A stretch of 64,000 bases of DNA from Candidatus Freyrarchaeum guaymasense (GCA_030587405.1 JAUQZD010000049.1:59710-123709); one strand, 5' to 3'. Numbered from the stretch's first letter, positions 25,672 through 35,138 are shown. Made by a program: numbers and translations. The notes: generated by a model not told the origin, from the sequence alone.

Positions 25672-26739
25672 CTACTTAGACTCCAAGCCTATGATCATCC
25701 TACGCCACTTAGCGTAGCAGGCGTAGTCTATGTACTTCTTCCTCTTAACGTAGTCCCAAACCTTAGGGGCGAGGTGGCGCTTCTCCTCCACGCCATCCTG
25801 GACAACAATGTACATTGCGTCGCTGCCAGCACCGGAACCGTAGGATACTAAGAGGATTTGCTCTCCAGGTGAAGCGTCATCCAGCACTGCTGCCAGCCCT
25901 AGAAGCGCGGATGCGGAATACGTGTTTCCAATGTACGGGACAAGTAGGCCTTTTAATACCTGATCTCTAGTGAAGCCAAGCTGGCTGGCAGCTCTGAGGG
26001 GGAACTTCCCGTTCGGCTGATGGAAAACAACGTAGTCGAAGTCACTTGGCCTCATTCCAAGCTCTTCAATAAGCTGCTCGGCCGCAAACGTGACATGATG
26101 GAAATAAGATAACGCTGTGAATGGTCCACCATGCTTTGGATATGGTTGCTCAGCCCGCCTCCAGAAGTCGGGTGTGTCGGTGACGTAAGAGCACGTTGCT
26201 TCGATCGACGCAGCTGATGAAGAGTTTAACTTTCCAATTATTAGGGCAGCCGCTCCTGCGGCGGCGGAATACTCTAAGTCGTCTCCGGGAGCACTTTGAG
26301 CTACATCGGCACCTACAGCTAATCCATACTTTACCATTCCTGAGGCGGCGAGAGCCATACACATCTGGACAGCTTCGGTTCCAGCTTTACATGCGAACTC
26401 AAGGTCTGCTGCGAGGGTGTTTGGAGTCGCACCTACTATCTCGGCGACCGTGCACCCGGTCGGCTTCACAGCGTAGGGGTGAGACTCTGACCCGCAGAGG
26501 ACGGCGCCTATCTCCAACGGGTCTATCTGCGCTCTTTTAACGGCATTCATGGCTGCTTCAGCGGACAGGGTTATCGTGTCTTCGTCGGGGCCGGCCACGG
26601 CTTTCTCCCGTATGAGAAGGCCTTCCTTGTAGCGCTCTGATGGCACGCCCCAAACGGATGCTATTGCTTCAACTGTTATCCTATACTGGGGAATGTAGCA
26701 TCCCCATCCTTCGATTCCAACCCGCACTTTCGGCCTCAT
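25672..26739 (-). CDS. Hydroxymethylglutaryl-CoA synthase, archaeal type
   Basis: A 355-residue enzyme that adds acetyl-CoA to acetoacetyl-CoA to make HMG-CoA. The nucleophilic Cys is in LEFACKAGTEA near residue 114, the catalytic His in VVFHQPNGKFP near 235, and the early block is GIEGWGCYIPQYRI. It is the first gene of the mevalonate operon, with a TATA box about 110 bp upstream and GGAGG 12 bases before ATG 26739 (a TTG just ahead is the alternative start). Diverges from the prenyl diphosphate synthase gene. Confidence 0.95.
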   Translation of the reverse strand: MRPKVRVGIEGWGCYIPQYRITVEAIASVWGVPSERYKEGLLIREKAVAGPDEDTITLSAEAAMNAVKRAQIDPLEIGAVLCGSESHPYAVKPTGCTVAEIVGATPNTLAADLEFACKAGTEAVQMCMALAASGMVKYGLAVGADVAQSAPGDDLEYSAAAGAAALIIGKLNSSSAASIEATCSYVTDTPDFWRRAEQPYPKHGGPFTALSYFHHVTFAAEQLIEELGMRPSDFDYVVFHQPNGKFPLRAASQLGFTRDQVLKGLLVPYIGNTYSASALLGLAAVLDDASPGEQILLVSYGSGAGSDAMYIVVQDGVEEKRHLAPKVWDYVKRKKYIDYACYAKWRRMIIGLESK

Positions 26740-26842
26740 CAAGGTTTAGATCCTCCAAGCTACTAGCGAGCGTTAGGTTCGTTAGAAGAAGTTCCTTCCA
26801 TGTTCCCCTGTGCCTCTTTGGAATAGGAGAGGGGTTAAAGAT

Positions 26843-26853
26843 GGTATTTAAAG
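26843..26853 (-). promoter_or_regulatory. TATA box of the mevalonate operon
   Basis: On the minus strand CTTTAAATACC fits an archaeal TATA box. Initiation near 26822 would leave a leader of roughly 80 bases before HMG-CoA synthase. No other good candidate lies between this and the start codon. Confidence 0.55.
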
Positions 26854-26942
26854 GTTACGCAGTAATAAGGTGAGGTTTCGACGATTTTAAGGGTTACTGT
26901 TTTTACACTCAAAAACGCAGAGGTTTCGGCTTTAACTTAACA

Positions 26943-26954
26943 TTTACACGTAAA
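26943..26954. promoter_or_regulatory. Palindrome TTTACACGTAAA between mevalonate operon and prenyltransferase gene
   Basis: A 12 bp inverted repeat (TTTAC, two bases, GTAAA) lies in the 370 bp divergent promoter region. The same 12 bases occur within a longer palindrome at 4450-4463. It could be an operator for a shared regulator, but two occurrences in 64 kb of AT-rich intergenic DNA is weak evidence. Confidence 0.3.
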
Positions 26955-27108
26955 ACATGTGAAGCCAACGTGAATGTTTGAGGGAATTTCAGAGGAGGCT
27001 GGACAGGCTACACGTTTCTACTTTATTTTCACCTAAACTTTTGGGAGTGTCGAACTAGAAGTTGTGTGGGGGGAAGAAGTTAAAAGGGAAGGTTTTTCCT
27101 AGACTTGG

Positions 27109-28200
27109 GTGAAGTTAGTGTGGAGGAAGGAAGGATTGAGCTTTCAGGAGCAGGTTGGCAAGTATCTTGAACGTGTTAACGCTAGTATTGAAGCCTTTTT
27201 TGAGAGGAAAATTGCCCGGGCTGTTTCCCCATATCACGCTGAGTACTACTCGAACATTAAGGAGTTTATCATGAGAGGAGGGAAAAGGCTTAGACCAATT
27301 TCGCTAATTAACGCCTACTTCGGCGTTGGAGGAAAAAATCAAGGAGACATATATAAGGCGTCTATTTCCGTAGAGCTGCTCCATAATGCAACACTTATCC
27401 ATGACGACCTCATAGACCATGATGAAACTCGTAGGGGAGGAGAAACGTTTCATGTAAAGTACCGTAACTGGTACCTAGATAATTTTGAGGCGGGGAAAGA
27501 GGATGATTTTGGGATGACTATGGCAATTCTAGGAGGGAATACGACGTATAACTTGGGGCTGGAGGCTTTAATCGAGTCTGGTTTTTCTTCTGATCTTATC
27601 TGTAAGGCAATAAGCCTTTACCAAGAAGTGTTTGAAGAGCTAATAGATGGTGTTATGTTTGAAACGGTTCTCTCCATGAAGGAGAGGGTCACTATGGATG
27701 AGTACATGTACATGGTGAAGATGAAGACCGCGTCCCTCCTCGAAAAATCCATTGAGATTGGGGCGACACTTGGAGGAGGGACGGCGAGTCAAATTCAGGC
27801 ATTGAAGGAGTACGCCATCCTCGTAGGGCAAGCATTCCAGATACAGGATGATATACTTGGAACTTTCGGAGACGAAGGAGTGACGGGTAAGCCTGTCGAC
27901 AGCGACATAAGGGAGGGGAAAAAGACGATCTTGGTTGTTAATGCGATGGAGGCGGTAAACCCTGAGGAGTTAAGGGTTCTTAGGGAGGTGCTGGGGAAAA
28001 GGGAAGCCAAGGTAGAGGAAGTTGAAAGGGTTAAGGAGATATTCTTAAGGGTTGGAGCGCTTGAGAAGGCACGTAAAAAAGCATTAGCGTTAAAGGAGGA
28101 GGCGAAGGAGAAAATAAGATCTCTCGACCCTCCTCTAAGCAGGGATGCTGAAAGGTACTTTGTTGAGCTAGCAGACTTCGTCGTGAAAAGGCTTTATTGA
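27109..28200 (+). CDS. Polyprenyl (geranylgeranyl/farnesyl) diphosphate synthase
   Basis: A 363-residue trans-prenyltransferase that condenses isopentenyl diphosphate with allylic diphosphates to make the C20 chains of archaeal lipids. The first Asp-rich motif is HDDLIDHDETRRG near residue 100; GGKRLRP near 57 binds the homoallylic substrate; the second Asp-rich region is QIQDDILGTFGD near 245, with Gly at the fifth place where most enzymes have Asp. Chain length cannot be read with confidence. The start is GTG 27109 without a strong ribosome-binding site, so a leaderless transcript is possible. Divergent from the mevalonate operon. Confidence 0.9.
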   Translation: MKLVWRKEGLSFQEQVGKYLERVNASIEAFFERKIARAVSPYHAEYYSNIKEFIMRGGKRLRPISLINAYFGVGGKNQGDIYKASISVELLHNATLIHDDLIDHDETRRGGETFHVKYRNWYLDNFEAGKEDDFGMTMAILGGNTTYNLGLEALIESGFSSDLICKAISLYQEVFEELIDGVMFETVLSMKERVTMDEYMYMVKMKTASLLEKSIEIGATLGGGTASQIQALKEYAILVGQAFQIQDDILGTFGDEGVTGKPVDSDIREGKKTILVVNAMEAVNPEELRVLREVLGKREAKVEEVERVKEIFLRVGALEKARKKALALKEEAKEKIRSLDPPLSRDAERYFVELADFVVKRLY

Positions 28201-28219
28201 AAAAAGAGGCTGCGTGGTT

Positions 28220-28654
28220 TTAACCTTGGGAACCTAAGGAGTTGAGAAGACGGCCCAAGTTGTCTCTGAGATTGCGTTTCGCATCCTTGACCAGAAAGTC
28301 TAGCTTTTTTATGAATGGTTGGAATATGGATGTTTCACCCGTCCAGGAATCTAAAAGTTGTGAGTACTGCATTTTAAATTCTGACCCAACCTTAGCTGCA
28401 AACCTTCTTGCTTCCTCGGGGTCGTCACTTGCCACAACCACTGTGAAGGTCTTAAATGGCTTGTATGCAACGTTTATTTCGCCTATTTTTATAATATTTA
28501 ATTGTTCGCCTGTGTTGACGCGCATTGAGTCGAATATAGCTGTTAGGAAGCCACCTGTAAGCGATGGGGCTTGACTAGTTAATCTATCCTTTCTGTAAAA
28601 TTTGTAGATTAGTGGTTCACCGCTGCTCTTGAGCACCCATATAGCGTAAATCAT
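28220..28654 (-). CDS. Longin-like small protein, paralogue of the 42793 gene product
   Basis: A 144-residue alpha/beta protein starting with a hydrophobic strand (IYAIWVLKSSGEPLIY), then GGFLTAIFDSM, strand-rich middle and WTGETSIFQPFIKKLDFLV. The same blocks in the same order (SGFLTAIRHF, EWNGDVSIFKDFLPKLDEIL) appear in the protein at 42793, so the two are paralogues. The pattern suggests a longin or roadblock-type profilin-like fold, which in other systems binds small GTPases; this is inferred. It is the last gene of a three-gene operon with the giant coiled-coil protein 67 bp upstream. Confidence 0.62.
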   Translation of the reverse strand: MIYAIWVLKSSGEPLIYKFYRKDRLTSQAPSLTGGFLTAIFDSMRVNTGEQLNIIKIGEINVAYKPFKTFTVVVASDDPEEARRFAAKVGSEFKMQYSQLLDSWTGETSIFQPFIKKLDFLVKDAKRNLRDNLGRLLNSLGSQG

Positions 28655-28721
28655 CTAAATTCTCTCCGCGTTTAAACAGGAAGCAAAGCCCCTTAGTTGT
28701 TTCTCTTTATGAGCTACATTT

Positions 28722-31700
28722 CTACGGTGAGGACAGGCTATTTATGTCTTTCCTCCTTAACTCTTTAGCTTTCCATCTTAGGTAAGGGGTGATCGTCAGC
28801 CGGTAAGCTTGGACGTAGCTTGGATCCTCGCTTGCTATCGCTATTACCGGTTCCTCCTCGGCTACCGGGGCAGCCAAAACCTCCTCTTCATCTCTTAAAC
28901 ACAGATAGAAGGACTTCTCCTCGGTTTTCCAGAGGCGTAAATTGCTCCTTCCAATTAGTCTTTTAACAATATCCAAGTCAGAGGGAAGGTGGAAGTCTGT
29001 GAAGACGTAGATCCTTGCTGGGGGCTCCAGCCGTAGTACCTCTTCGATTGGAACGTCTTTTATGTGTGGCATTGCTAATATTAAGATCTTTTTTGTGCGT
29101 GTAATCATGTCCTTTATTTTTAGGAGGACAGCCTCCTTAGTTGCAACAAAACACGTTTTCTCTATACTCAGAGGCTTTTTCCCGAATTCCTCCCATGCGA
29201 TCCGGGCTAGTTCCTCCGTTGACTTAGAAGATTCAACTAATGATTTTAGTGTCTCGACCATGTTTATTGTGACTTCTTTTATCCGGGTGACTGCTTTTTC
29301 GTAGAATTCACTTAGGCGGATTGATATCTGGCTAGCTAATTCTCCAAGGACGCGCTTATATTTTTCTTCCACTCCGGATAGCATTTTAAGGGTCTCCTTA
29401 CCGAAATTAGAAAGTTCCTTATCATACTTACTAATCTGCGATTTAACCGTGCTGACCATCCTGTTCCTAAGTTCCTGAACGATGTTAAGGGACTCTCTGG
29501 TGTATGACTCTGTTAACGACGAGATCTCCCCCTCAACCTCGCTAGTTAAGCTTACTAATTCGGTTGAAAGAGAGTTTACAAGGTCGTTTATAAGCGACTT
29601 TGATTCGCCTATCCTTGAGCCGAAAAGGTTCCTGTTCTCCTCGACATATCTGCTAATAGTTTCTCCTATTAGTGACAGCACGTCCATTACCTCCTTAGAG
29701 TATTCCTTTAGAAGTTCTACGCTTCCGTCCTTAATACTGTGTGATGCTTCCCCTACAACTTCGTTTACGCTTTCTAGGGTGTCGAAGAGCCTAGATTCCA
29801 GTTGTGAAAGGTTCACTGACACCTTCTCGTTCCCTTCTTCCAGAAGGGACGACAACGAGGACTGTAACGATTTAACATGACTCTCAAACTCCTTTATGTT
29901 TTCGTCAACGTTGCTTCTTACAAGCGACGTAAACGTGTTCTTCTCATTCTTCAAATACTCGATTTGGTCAGACACCGCCTTTAACAGAGCATTTAGCGAC
30001 TCGTTAAGGTGGCTTTTTAACGTCTTAACATAGTTTTCCAAAGCTTTTTTAGATGAATCACTTAGAACCCTCGCCTCGTTCACTATAGTTTCGCGTTCCA
30101 TGTCTAAATGTGAGGTAATTTCGTCTAACGTTTTCTGAGAGGACTGAGATAGCCTTTCCAGTGACTCCTTGAGGAATGCGGAAAGGTCTCTCTTAAAATT
30201 ATCTAAAGAATTCTTGTAGAGAGTGACGTATTCAGAAAGCGCCTCCTCTATTTTCTTAGTAGCGATTTCTAAGGTTTCAGCACATTCCTTACCGCTCTTT
30301 GAGAGGTGGGATGCAGCCTCCTTCCTCAGGTTAGACGTGGAGTCTTCGATAGAGGATAATTCAGAGTTTAGAGCAGATGAAATCTTCTTTTGGAGGTCTT
30401 CCCTAAGCTTCTCTAAGGAGTTCATTCTTGACTCTATGAGGGCGTCCAACCGTTCGTTAAGAGATTCTGCTATGTTATTAAGGGAGTCAACATGGCGTTT
30501 TATACCTTGTAGAAGGAGGGCAACAAGGTCATTCCTAAGTTTCCTGCTGAACCTTTCCTGGTGTTGTAACGCTGCATCCGTAGTTTCTTTTATCCGTGAG
30601 GCTAATTCTTCAGCTTGCAGGATTCTCCTATCTAAACTTTCAGAGAATTCAGATAGGATCTCGTTTGCTTCACTTTTAACCCCTTCCATCTGCTTATCTA
30701 TTTCATCGATGAACGTAGTGTTAAGCTCGCTAAGATTTTCCTTGAAAAATGATAACTGTAAGTTAAGGGAACGAGAGAAACTGTCTTTGGCTTCATTTAT
30801 TAAGTCGGTGAAGCGAACGATTATCATATCCATTACTTCTGTGAAATGCGATTGAAGAGCCTCTATTCCTAGGGACATTTCTTCCAGCCTATCGCTGACC
30901 ATCCTCTGAACGCGCTCCTTCAGGGACTCCGCATATTCCTCCATGTCGAAGATGCGCTGACTTAGAAGAGACGACACCGTGCTCTTAAGCTCCTCGGACT
31001 CCTTTCTAGCTTGCCTTAAGCTTACTTCAATGCGCTTAGAAAAGTCCTCTCTCAGCTTTCTCAGTTCATTAATAAATGCTTGCGTTTGAACATGTGCATC
31101 CTTAAAAGCTGCTTCGGAAAGAGTCGACGCTACCTCGACGATATCGTGTCTCGAAAGGTCCATTAAAGAAGAAACATTCTTCTTTAACTCTAGCAAGTTT
31201 TTACCTTCGACTTCTCTATCCGTGGAAAAGGACGTGGAAATCGTTTTCTCAACATTACCAATCATCGACTTTAAGTCCTCAACGTGTTTTGAGAGTAAGG
31301 AGTCAAACCTGCTTTCTACCTGCTTAAGAACGTCTTTTACGGCATGGGCGCTTTCACTAAGTGCAGATGACGCATCCTCCCTTATTAGGGAGGATGAACT
31401 GTTAAGTTCGTTAAATATTGAGGATAGGTTCTTCTCGAGACTTGAGCAAGCGGATTCCAACTCTTTTTCTTGGAATTCGGCATAATCGCTAAGTCTTTCT
31501 GCGAGTTTCTCCTTTACGCTCTCGGTCATTTCGGAAAGGCGAAGGGCGCTTGCATCGACAAGGCGTTCCATGCGTTCCGACAGCTCGCTAACTTTCTTTT
31601 CATGCTCTCTACTCAAAGATCCAAGCATTTTCATGGTTGAAGTGTAGAAAGAGGAGATACTTTTGGCAATGTTTGACGTGTTATCTTCGATAGACTTTCT

Positions 31701-32654
31701 CATGTTTTTCGCTAATTTTTCAGCTTGCCCTCTACGCTCATCCATTGCCCTTTGAAGAATACTCTCGGACGTTTTCTTCACGGAGGCAGCATAATTATCC
31801 AGAACGCTCCTAATCGATTCCACAGTCTTTGACACATCTTCCTTTGCTGAAGAAAACGATTTTTCTATGGTGGAATGTTCCTCCTCCACCATTTCTGACA
31901 GTTTTTTAACTGCTTCACTAGTAGACGACTCAACCTTGGTAGAGCTATTGTTTATGCCTTCTCTCACTTCCTCCTCCAGCTTCCTAGAAGACAGTTCAAT
32001 GTTGCTTAATGCTGATGAGAGGGTATTTGAAAGGGCTGAAGCGTTTTGCCTTATGGTTTCTTCCGCACGGCTTAAGCTTTGTGTAATTTCATTGCTGACT
32101 GCATTTTTAAGCTTAGACGAGGCTTCCTCGCAGAAAACGCTGTGCTGTTTAACTTGTTCCATTGATTGTTCGTCTATGACTTTTACCAAGTTCACCATTT
32201 CAGCCTGTTCGCGCTCAGTAATTTTCTCTAATAGTTTGCTTGACCTGTCGACTTCTTTTTCTAAGCTTTGCATTTCACTTGATACAGCGACCTTTAAGTC
32301 TGCTTTAAGGGAATCTACTGCCCTGTTAAGCTCCGCTTCGAGCATCTCCGAGCTGGTACGTAAACCCTTCTCTGCGCTCTCAGCCTTACTTAGGAATTCT
32401 CCTACAACATCAAACAGCAAACCGAATGGTGTTGAGGGAACATACCTAGTAACTACCCCGGGAACCCTAGAGACCAAGCCCTTTTCCTCTAGCGACCTGA
32501 GGATCGGCTCTATTTTAGATGTTGGAAATGACGAATGATAACTTAGCTCTCCAATTGTAAGTACTCTGTAAAGTAAGAGTAACCCGTAAATCTTAGACTC
32601 ATCTTCCCTAAGTCCAAATTTTTCAGCAACTATTGAAGCTAGGTCCCCAGACAA
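28722..32654 (-). CDS. Giant coiled-coil protein with N-terminal TrmB-type HTH and C-terminal effector-like domain
   Basis: 1310 residues, the largest gene here. Residues about 1-80 form a TrmB/MarR-like winged helix (LREDESKIYGLLLLYRVLTIGELSY...EKGLVSRVPG). Residues about 90-1150 are almost unbroken Ser/Glu/Lys/Leu-rich helix with heptad spacing, resembling an apolipoprotein or chemoreceptor stalk; no membrane segment is seen. Residues about 1150-1310 (TKKILILAMPHIKDVP, PPARIYVFTDFHLP) look like the PLD-fold effector domain at the end of TrmB regulators. A TrmB protein split by a thousand-residue rod is unlike any regulator I know. It may act in DNA organisation or as a long spacer or sensor. 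Start TTG behind AAAGGAGG. Confidence 0.78.
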   Translation of the reverse strand: MSGDLASIVAEKFGLREDESKIYGLLLLYRVLTIGELSYHSSFPTSKIEPILRSLEEKGLVSRVPGVVTRYVPSTPFGLLFDVVGEFLSKAESAEKGLRTSSEMLEAELNRAVDSLKADLKVAVSSEMQSLEKEVDRSSKLLEKITEREQAEMVNLVKVIDEQSMEQVKQHSVFCEEASSKLKNAVSNEITQSLSRAEETIRQNASALSNTLSSALSNIELSSRKLEEEVREGINNSSTKVESSTSEAVKKLSEMVEEEHSTIEKSFSSAKEDVSKTVESIRSVLDNYAASVKKTSESILQRAMDERRGQAEKLAKNMRKSIEDNTSNIAKSISSFYTSTMKMLGSLSREHEKKVSELSERMERLVDASALRLSEMTESVKEKLAERLSDYAEFQEKELESACSSLEKNLSSIFNELNSSSSLIREDASSALSESAHAVKDVLKQVESRFDSLLSKHVEDLKSMIGNVEKTISTSFSTDREVEGKNLLELKKNVSSLMDLSRHDIVEVASTLSEAAFKDAHVQTQAFINELRKLREDFSKRIEVSLRQARKESEELKSTVSSLLSQRIFDMEEYAESLKERVQRMVSDRLEEMSLGIEALQSHFTEVMDMIIVRFTDLINEAKDSFSRSLNLQLSFFKENLSELNTTFIDEIDKQMEGVKSEANEILSEFSESLDRRILQAEELASRIKETTDAALQHQERFSRKLRNDLVALLLQGIKRHVDSLNNIAESLNERLDALIESRMNSLEKLREDLQKKISSALNSELSSIEDSTSNLRKEAASHLSKSGKECAETLEIATKKIEEALSEYVTLYKNSLDNFKRDLSAFLKESLERLSQSSQKTLDEITSHLDMERETIVNEARVLSDSSKKALENYVKTLKSHLNESLNALLKAVSDQIEYLKNEKNTFTSLVRSNVDENIKEFESHVKSLQSSLSSLLEEGNEKVSVNLSQLESRLFDTLESVNEVVGEASHSIKDGSVELLKEYSKEVMDVLSLIGETISRYVEENRNLFGSRIGESKSLINDLVNSLSTELVSLTSEVEGEISSLTESYTRESLNIVQELRNRMVSTVKSQISKYDKELSNFGKETLKMLSGVEEKYKRVLGELASQISIRLSEFYEKAVTRIKEVTINMVETLKSLVESSKSTEELARIAWEEFGKKPLSIEKTCFVATKEAVLLKIKDMITRTKKILILAMPHIKDVPIEEVLRLEPPARIYVFTDFHLPSDLDIVKRLIGRSNLRLWKTEEKSFYLCLRDEEEVLAAPVAEEEPVIAIASEDPSYVQAYRLTITPYLRWKAKELRRKDINSLSSP

Positions 32655-32697
32655 ATCACTACATCCTCCTTTTTAAGTTAATTAAGCTGAAAGTGAA

Positions 32698-33588
32698 CTA
32701 AGAAAGGGGTTCCTTGCGGAATTCTTGGTAGAGAGCCTTCATACGTTCCAACACATAGAGTGCATCCTTAAACCTTAATGGGGGGTTTCCGGAGACAGGG
32801 TTAAACTCTATTTCCACGGTGAAACAATCATCACTGCAGAAGTAGTCCACGTACTCTACCACGCCCATTACCCTACCCACGAACTTTTCTAAGATGGATT
32901 CTAGGTCGGGTCGGTGGGGGAGCCTCAATGTTACCCTAGGAAAACCTTTAAAGTCTTCTTCAACCTCGAGAGGTAGAGCGTAATGCTCTCGTACTGCTAA
33001 CACTAGGTCTACGAATTCGCGGACCGACGTGAACCTCTTCTCTTCAGGATTAATCAAAACAATGTTTTCCAGTAAATTGAAAAAGAAAACGTTTCCGTCT
33101 GATAGGAGGAGTATATATCCATCCCCGGTTAGGAGGGTAACGTTGAGCAGGTGCCGTTTAAACTCTGCTACGAGGCCCTCCACGAACCGTTCAATGTCGC
33201 CGCTTCTGAGGGGGTCTATGAGGCGCGAGCGGCCACCTGAAAGAAGGTTTAGAAAAACTTCAATTTGAAGTACTGCATCACCAAAGTGTATATGGCCAAC
33301 CTTACCTAGAAGCGCCTTCACCTCGTTTAACCGTACCTTATAGCAGTACTTAGGCAGATCTCTCTCGTCTGCTCCTATCTTTATGAGAAGACTCAACCAT
33401 CTTCTGTCAGGACACATCGGCCGAAGGGTACAGATCATCTTATTCTCCATGCACTCCTCGCAAAGCTTCTCCATGTACTCGGAGAGAAGCTTCACTAGTG
33501 GAAGGAAAAGCGAAACGTCTTCACCGCTAGAAAAACAGTCCAGAACCTTTTCTGAGTATTTCACATATCTACCACGCATTCCTCTCAT
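32698..33588 (-). CDS. Uncharacterised protein with N-terminal cysteine cluster
   Basis: A 296-residue protein I do not recognise. Near residues 43-60 it has CEEC followed by further Cys (MICTLRPMC), a possible zinc or iron-sulfur site. The rest alternates helices and strands, with a hydrophobic beta pair DGYILLLSDGNVFFFNLLENIVLI near the middle broken by charged turns, perhaps a profilin-like or heterodimerisation domain. It is the first gene of an operon with the giant TrmB-like protein 43 bp downstream and a longin-like protein after that, so it probably works with them. Confidence 0.6.
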   Translation of the reverse strand: MRGMRGRYVKYSEKVLDCFSSGEDVSLFLPLVKLLSEYMEKLCEECMENKMICTLRPMCPDRRWLSLLIKIGADERDLPKYCYKVRLNEVKALLGKVGHIHFGDAVLQIEVFLNLLSGGRSRLIDPLRSGDIERFVEGLVAEFKRHLLNVTLLTGDGYILLLSDGNVFFFNLLENIVLINPEEKRFTSVREFVDLVLAVREHYALPLEVEEDFKGFPRVTLRLPHRPDLESILEKFVGRVMGVVEYVDYFCSDDCFTVEIEFNPVSGNPPLRFKDALYVLERMKALYQEFRKEPLS

Positions 33589-33769
33589 TCTAAAACCGCC
33601 TAATTCAACGGGGGCTTACATTCTTCTTTAAAGCCCTAAAGAGTCATTCATTGATTAAAGCTAGCAGTTATGCTTAAAGGACTCAAGAATTAAGGAAAAA
33701 GGGAGATTAATTAAGTTTTTCTGGACGATTGAAAATGTTTCATGTGGGGTTCACGCTTGATAGGTTTTT

Positions 33770-33944
33770 ATGGGTAATGTGGTTTTGGTCTATCAGGCGT
33801 CTCCCCGTCATCGAAGCATGCGCCTCTGATGGGGCTTTCGGGGTAACCCCGGAGCCCCACATCCGAAGACTCCACCCATAAGCCACCCTATGGCCAAGCC
33901 AGCACCCACAAACACTCACCAAAATTTAACTGCTTCGCAAGGCA
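33770..33944. ncRNA. Structured RNA candidate, copy A
   Basis: No ORF fits here, but the bases form nested pairs: ATGGGT (33770) with ACCCAT (33874), ATGTGG (33777) with CCACAT (33857), an inner ATCAG.GCG/CGCCT.CTGAT arm, and a strong hairpin at 33831-33858 (GGGGCT outer stem, CGGGG-TAA-CCCCG inner stem). The 3' tail at 33901-33944 is nearly repeated at 63367-63411, where a similar folded region precedes it. A shared CATCCG...CTCCACC segment lies between. Strand is not settled, since the pairing works for either. It is not recognisable as SRP RNA, RNase P RNA, 5S rRNA or tRNA. Confidence 0.55.
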
Positions 33945-33956
33945 TCTCAAGGTTTT

Positions 33957-34979
33957 TCATAAGGGGTTTAAAACTATGGAGGCGGCTTCTCCATTCCTTG
34001 TTAAGGGGATTTCCCCCGTCCCCACAAGCGACCCGTTATCCTTCCACACTACTAACTTACCGGGGAGCCATAGCCGACCACTCTTATTTCTAATAGTTAG
34101 GGACAGCTGGTCTCCTTCCATGCCACGTATTGCTTTAAGCTCGCCTTCAACTTCAAGCCTAGAGACAGGGATTAATATCTTTGAAAACTTAGGTATAGTC
34201 ACGGGATCACTAACATTATATGTTATAGTTTCTCCATCACCTTGAGGTTGCTCGTTTTTGCTAGTAGTCGATAAATTATTGGTCGTGATGGTTATAGATA
34301 CGTTCTTCCAGTCCTTAGATGTTGGATTGCTTACGCTGCACCATACAAGAAGGATCCAAGTGTTATCTAGCATGTAAAGGTGATACAGTACGTTCCATCT
34401 CTCTACGGGTTGCAGGTATCTAACGCTCACCCTGTGCTTATCCTTACCCGGTAATCCGGGATCAATTTCCCATCCAACGTAGGCCTTAACCTCGCCTCTA
34501 ATAACACTTTTGAGTTCAAGTGAGTCGTTTTTCCCTATAGAGAGGGACTTTATATCGGATGATTTAACGCGGTGTATTTGATCCGATGAAAGGAGGTTTA
34601 AGTACAGGTCTCTCCTAGCGCTGCTTTCTTCCACGTCAAGACCGACGAGAACACCTGAAATAGAGTTTTCATCGTCCATAACTACGCTGATGTTCTTCCC
34701 CACTAGACCTGAGAGGAGACTCTGAAAGAATGAGCGGGGATCAACGCCGTCAGAGAAAACCCCTTTTGGAGGTTGATAGATCATCTTCGTTACGGCGCCT
34801 CCATCCAAGTCAATTACGGTTAATGTGGATAGGACTTGCTCAGCTTCGTCTGGGTCAATAGCCATCATGTAAGTAGTGTTTCCATCCTTTACGGGTATCA
34901 TACCCTGATATTCTAGGAGAGCTCCACCATGGTAAAAGAAAGTAATATGCTTTAGGGAAAGATGCTTACTGACATCCAC
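33957..34979 (-). CDS. DUF4139-like protein
   Basis: A 340-residue, strand-rich protein without signal peptide or membrane helix. RVSVRYLQPVERWNVLYHLYML and the following SNPTSKDWKNVSITI resemble the DUF4139 (mucoidy-inhibitor A-like) core, where a beta-sandwich is preceded by an N-terminal domain such as HITFFYHGGALLEYQG here. No catalytic residues are evident. The start is GTG 34979 behind GAGAGGTGG. Role unknown; it is not obviously part of an operon. The RNA candidate A lies 13 bp beyond its stop. Confidence 0.6.
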   Translation of the reverse strand: MDVSKHLSLKHITFFYHGGALLEYQGMIPVKDGNTTYMMAIDPDEAEQVLSTLTVIDLDGGAVTKMIYQPPKGVFSDGVDPRSFFQSLLSGLVGKNISVVMDDENSISGVLVGLDVEESSARRDLYLNLLSSDQIHRVKSSDIKSLSIGKNDSLELKSVIRGEVKAYVGWEIDPGLPGKDKHRVSVRYLQPVERWNVLYHLYMLDNTWILLVWCSVSNPTSKDWKNVSITITTNNLSTTSKNEQPQGDGETITYNVSDPVTIPKFSKILIPVSRLEVEGELKAIRGMEGDQLSLTIRNKSGRLWLPGKLVVWKDNGSLVGTGEIPLTRNGEAASIVLNPL

Positions 34980-35138
34980 GATTCCACCACCTCTCAGTCC
35001 CCCGGGAAAACATTACATTTTAAAATCCACGCATTACCAAGAGACCATGTAAGCCTTTATAAAGCCTTACTTAAAGGAGAACAAAAGGAGAATTCTCATG
35101 TTAAGAAGGCGGCAGGATGGCAAAAATGGGAAGAAGGT

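Noticed and set aside
33820..33874. Hammerhead-like CTGATG...CGAAGA arrangement in RNA candidate A
   Set aside because: The conserved GA after CTGATG is replaced by GG and the CGAAA segment reads CGAAGA, so the catalytic core is broken.
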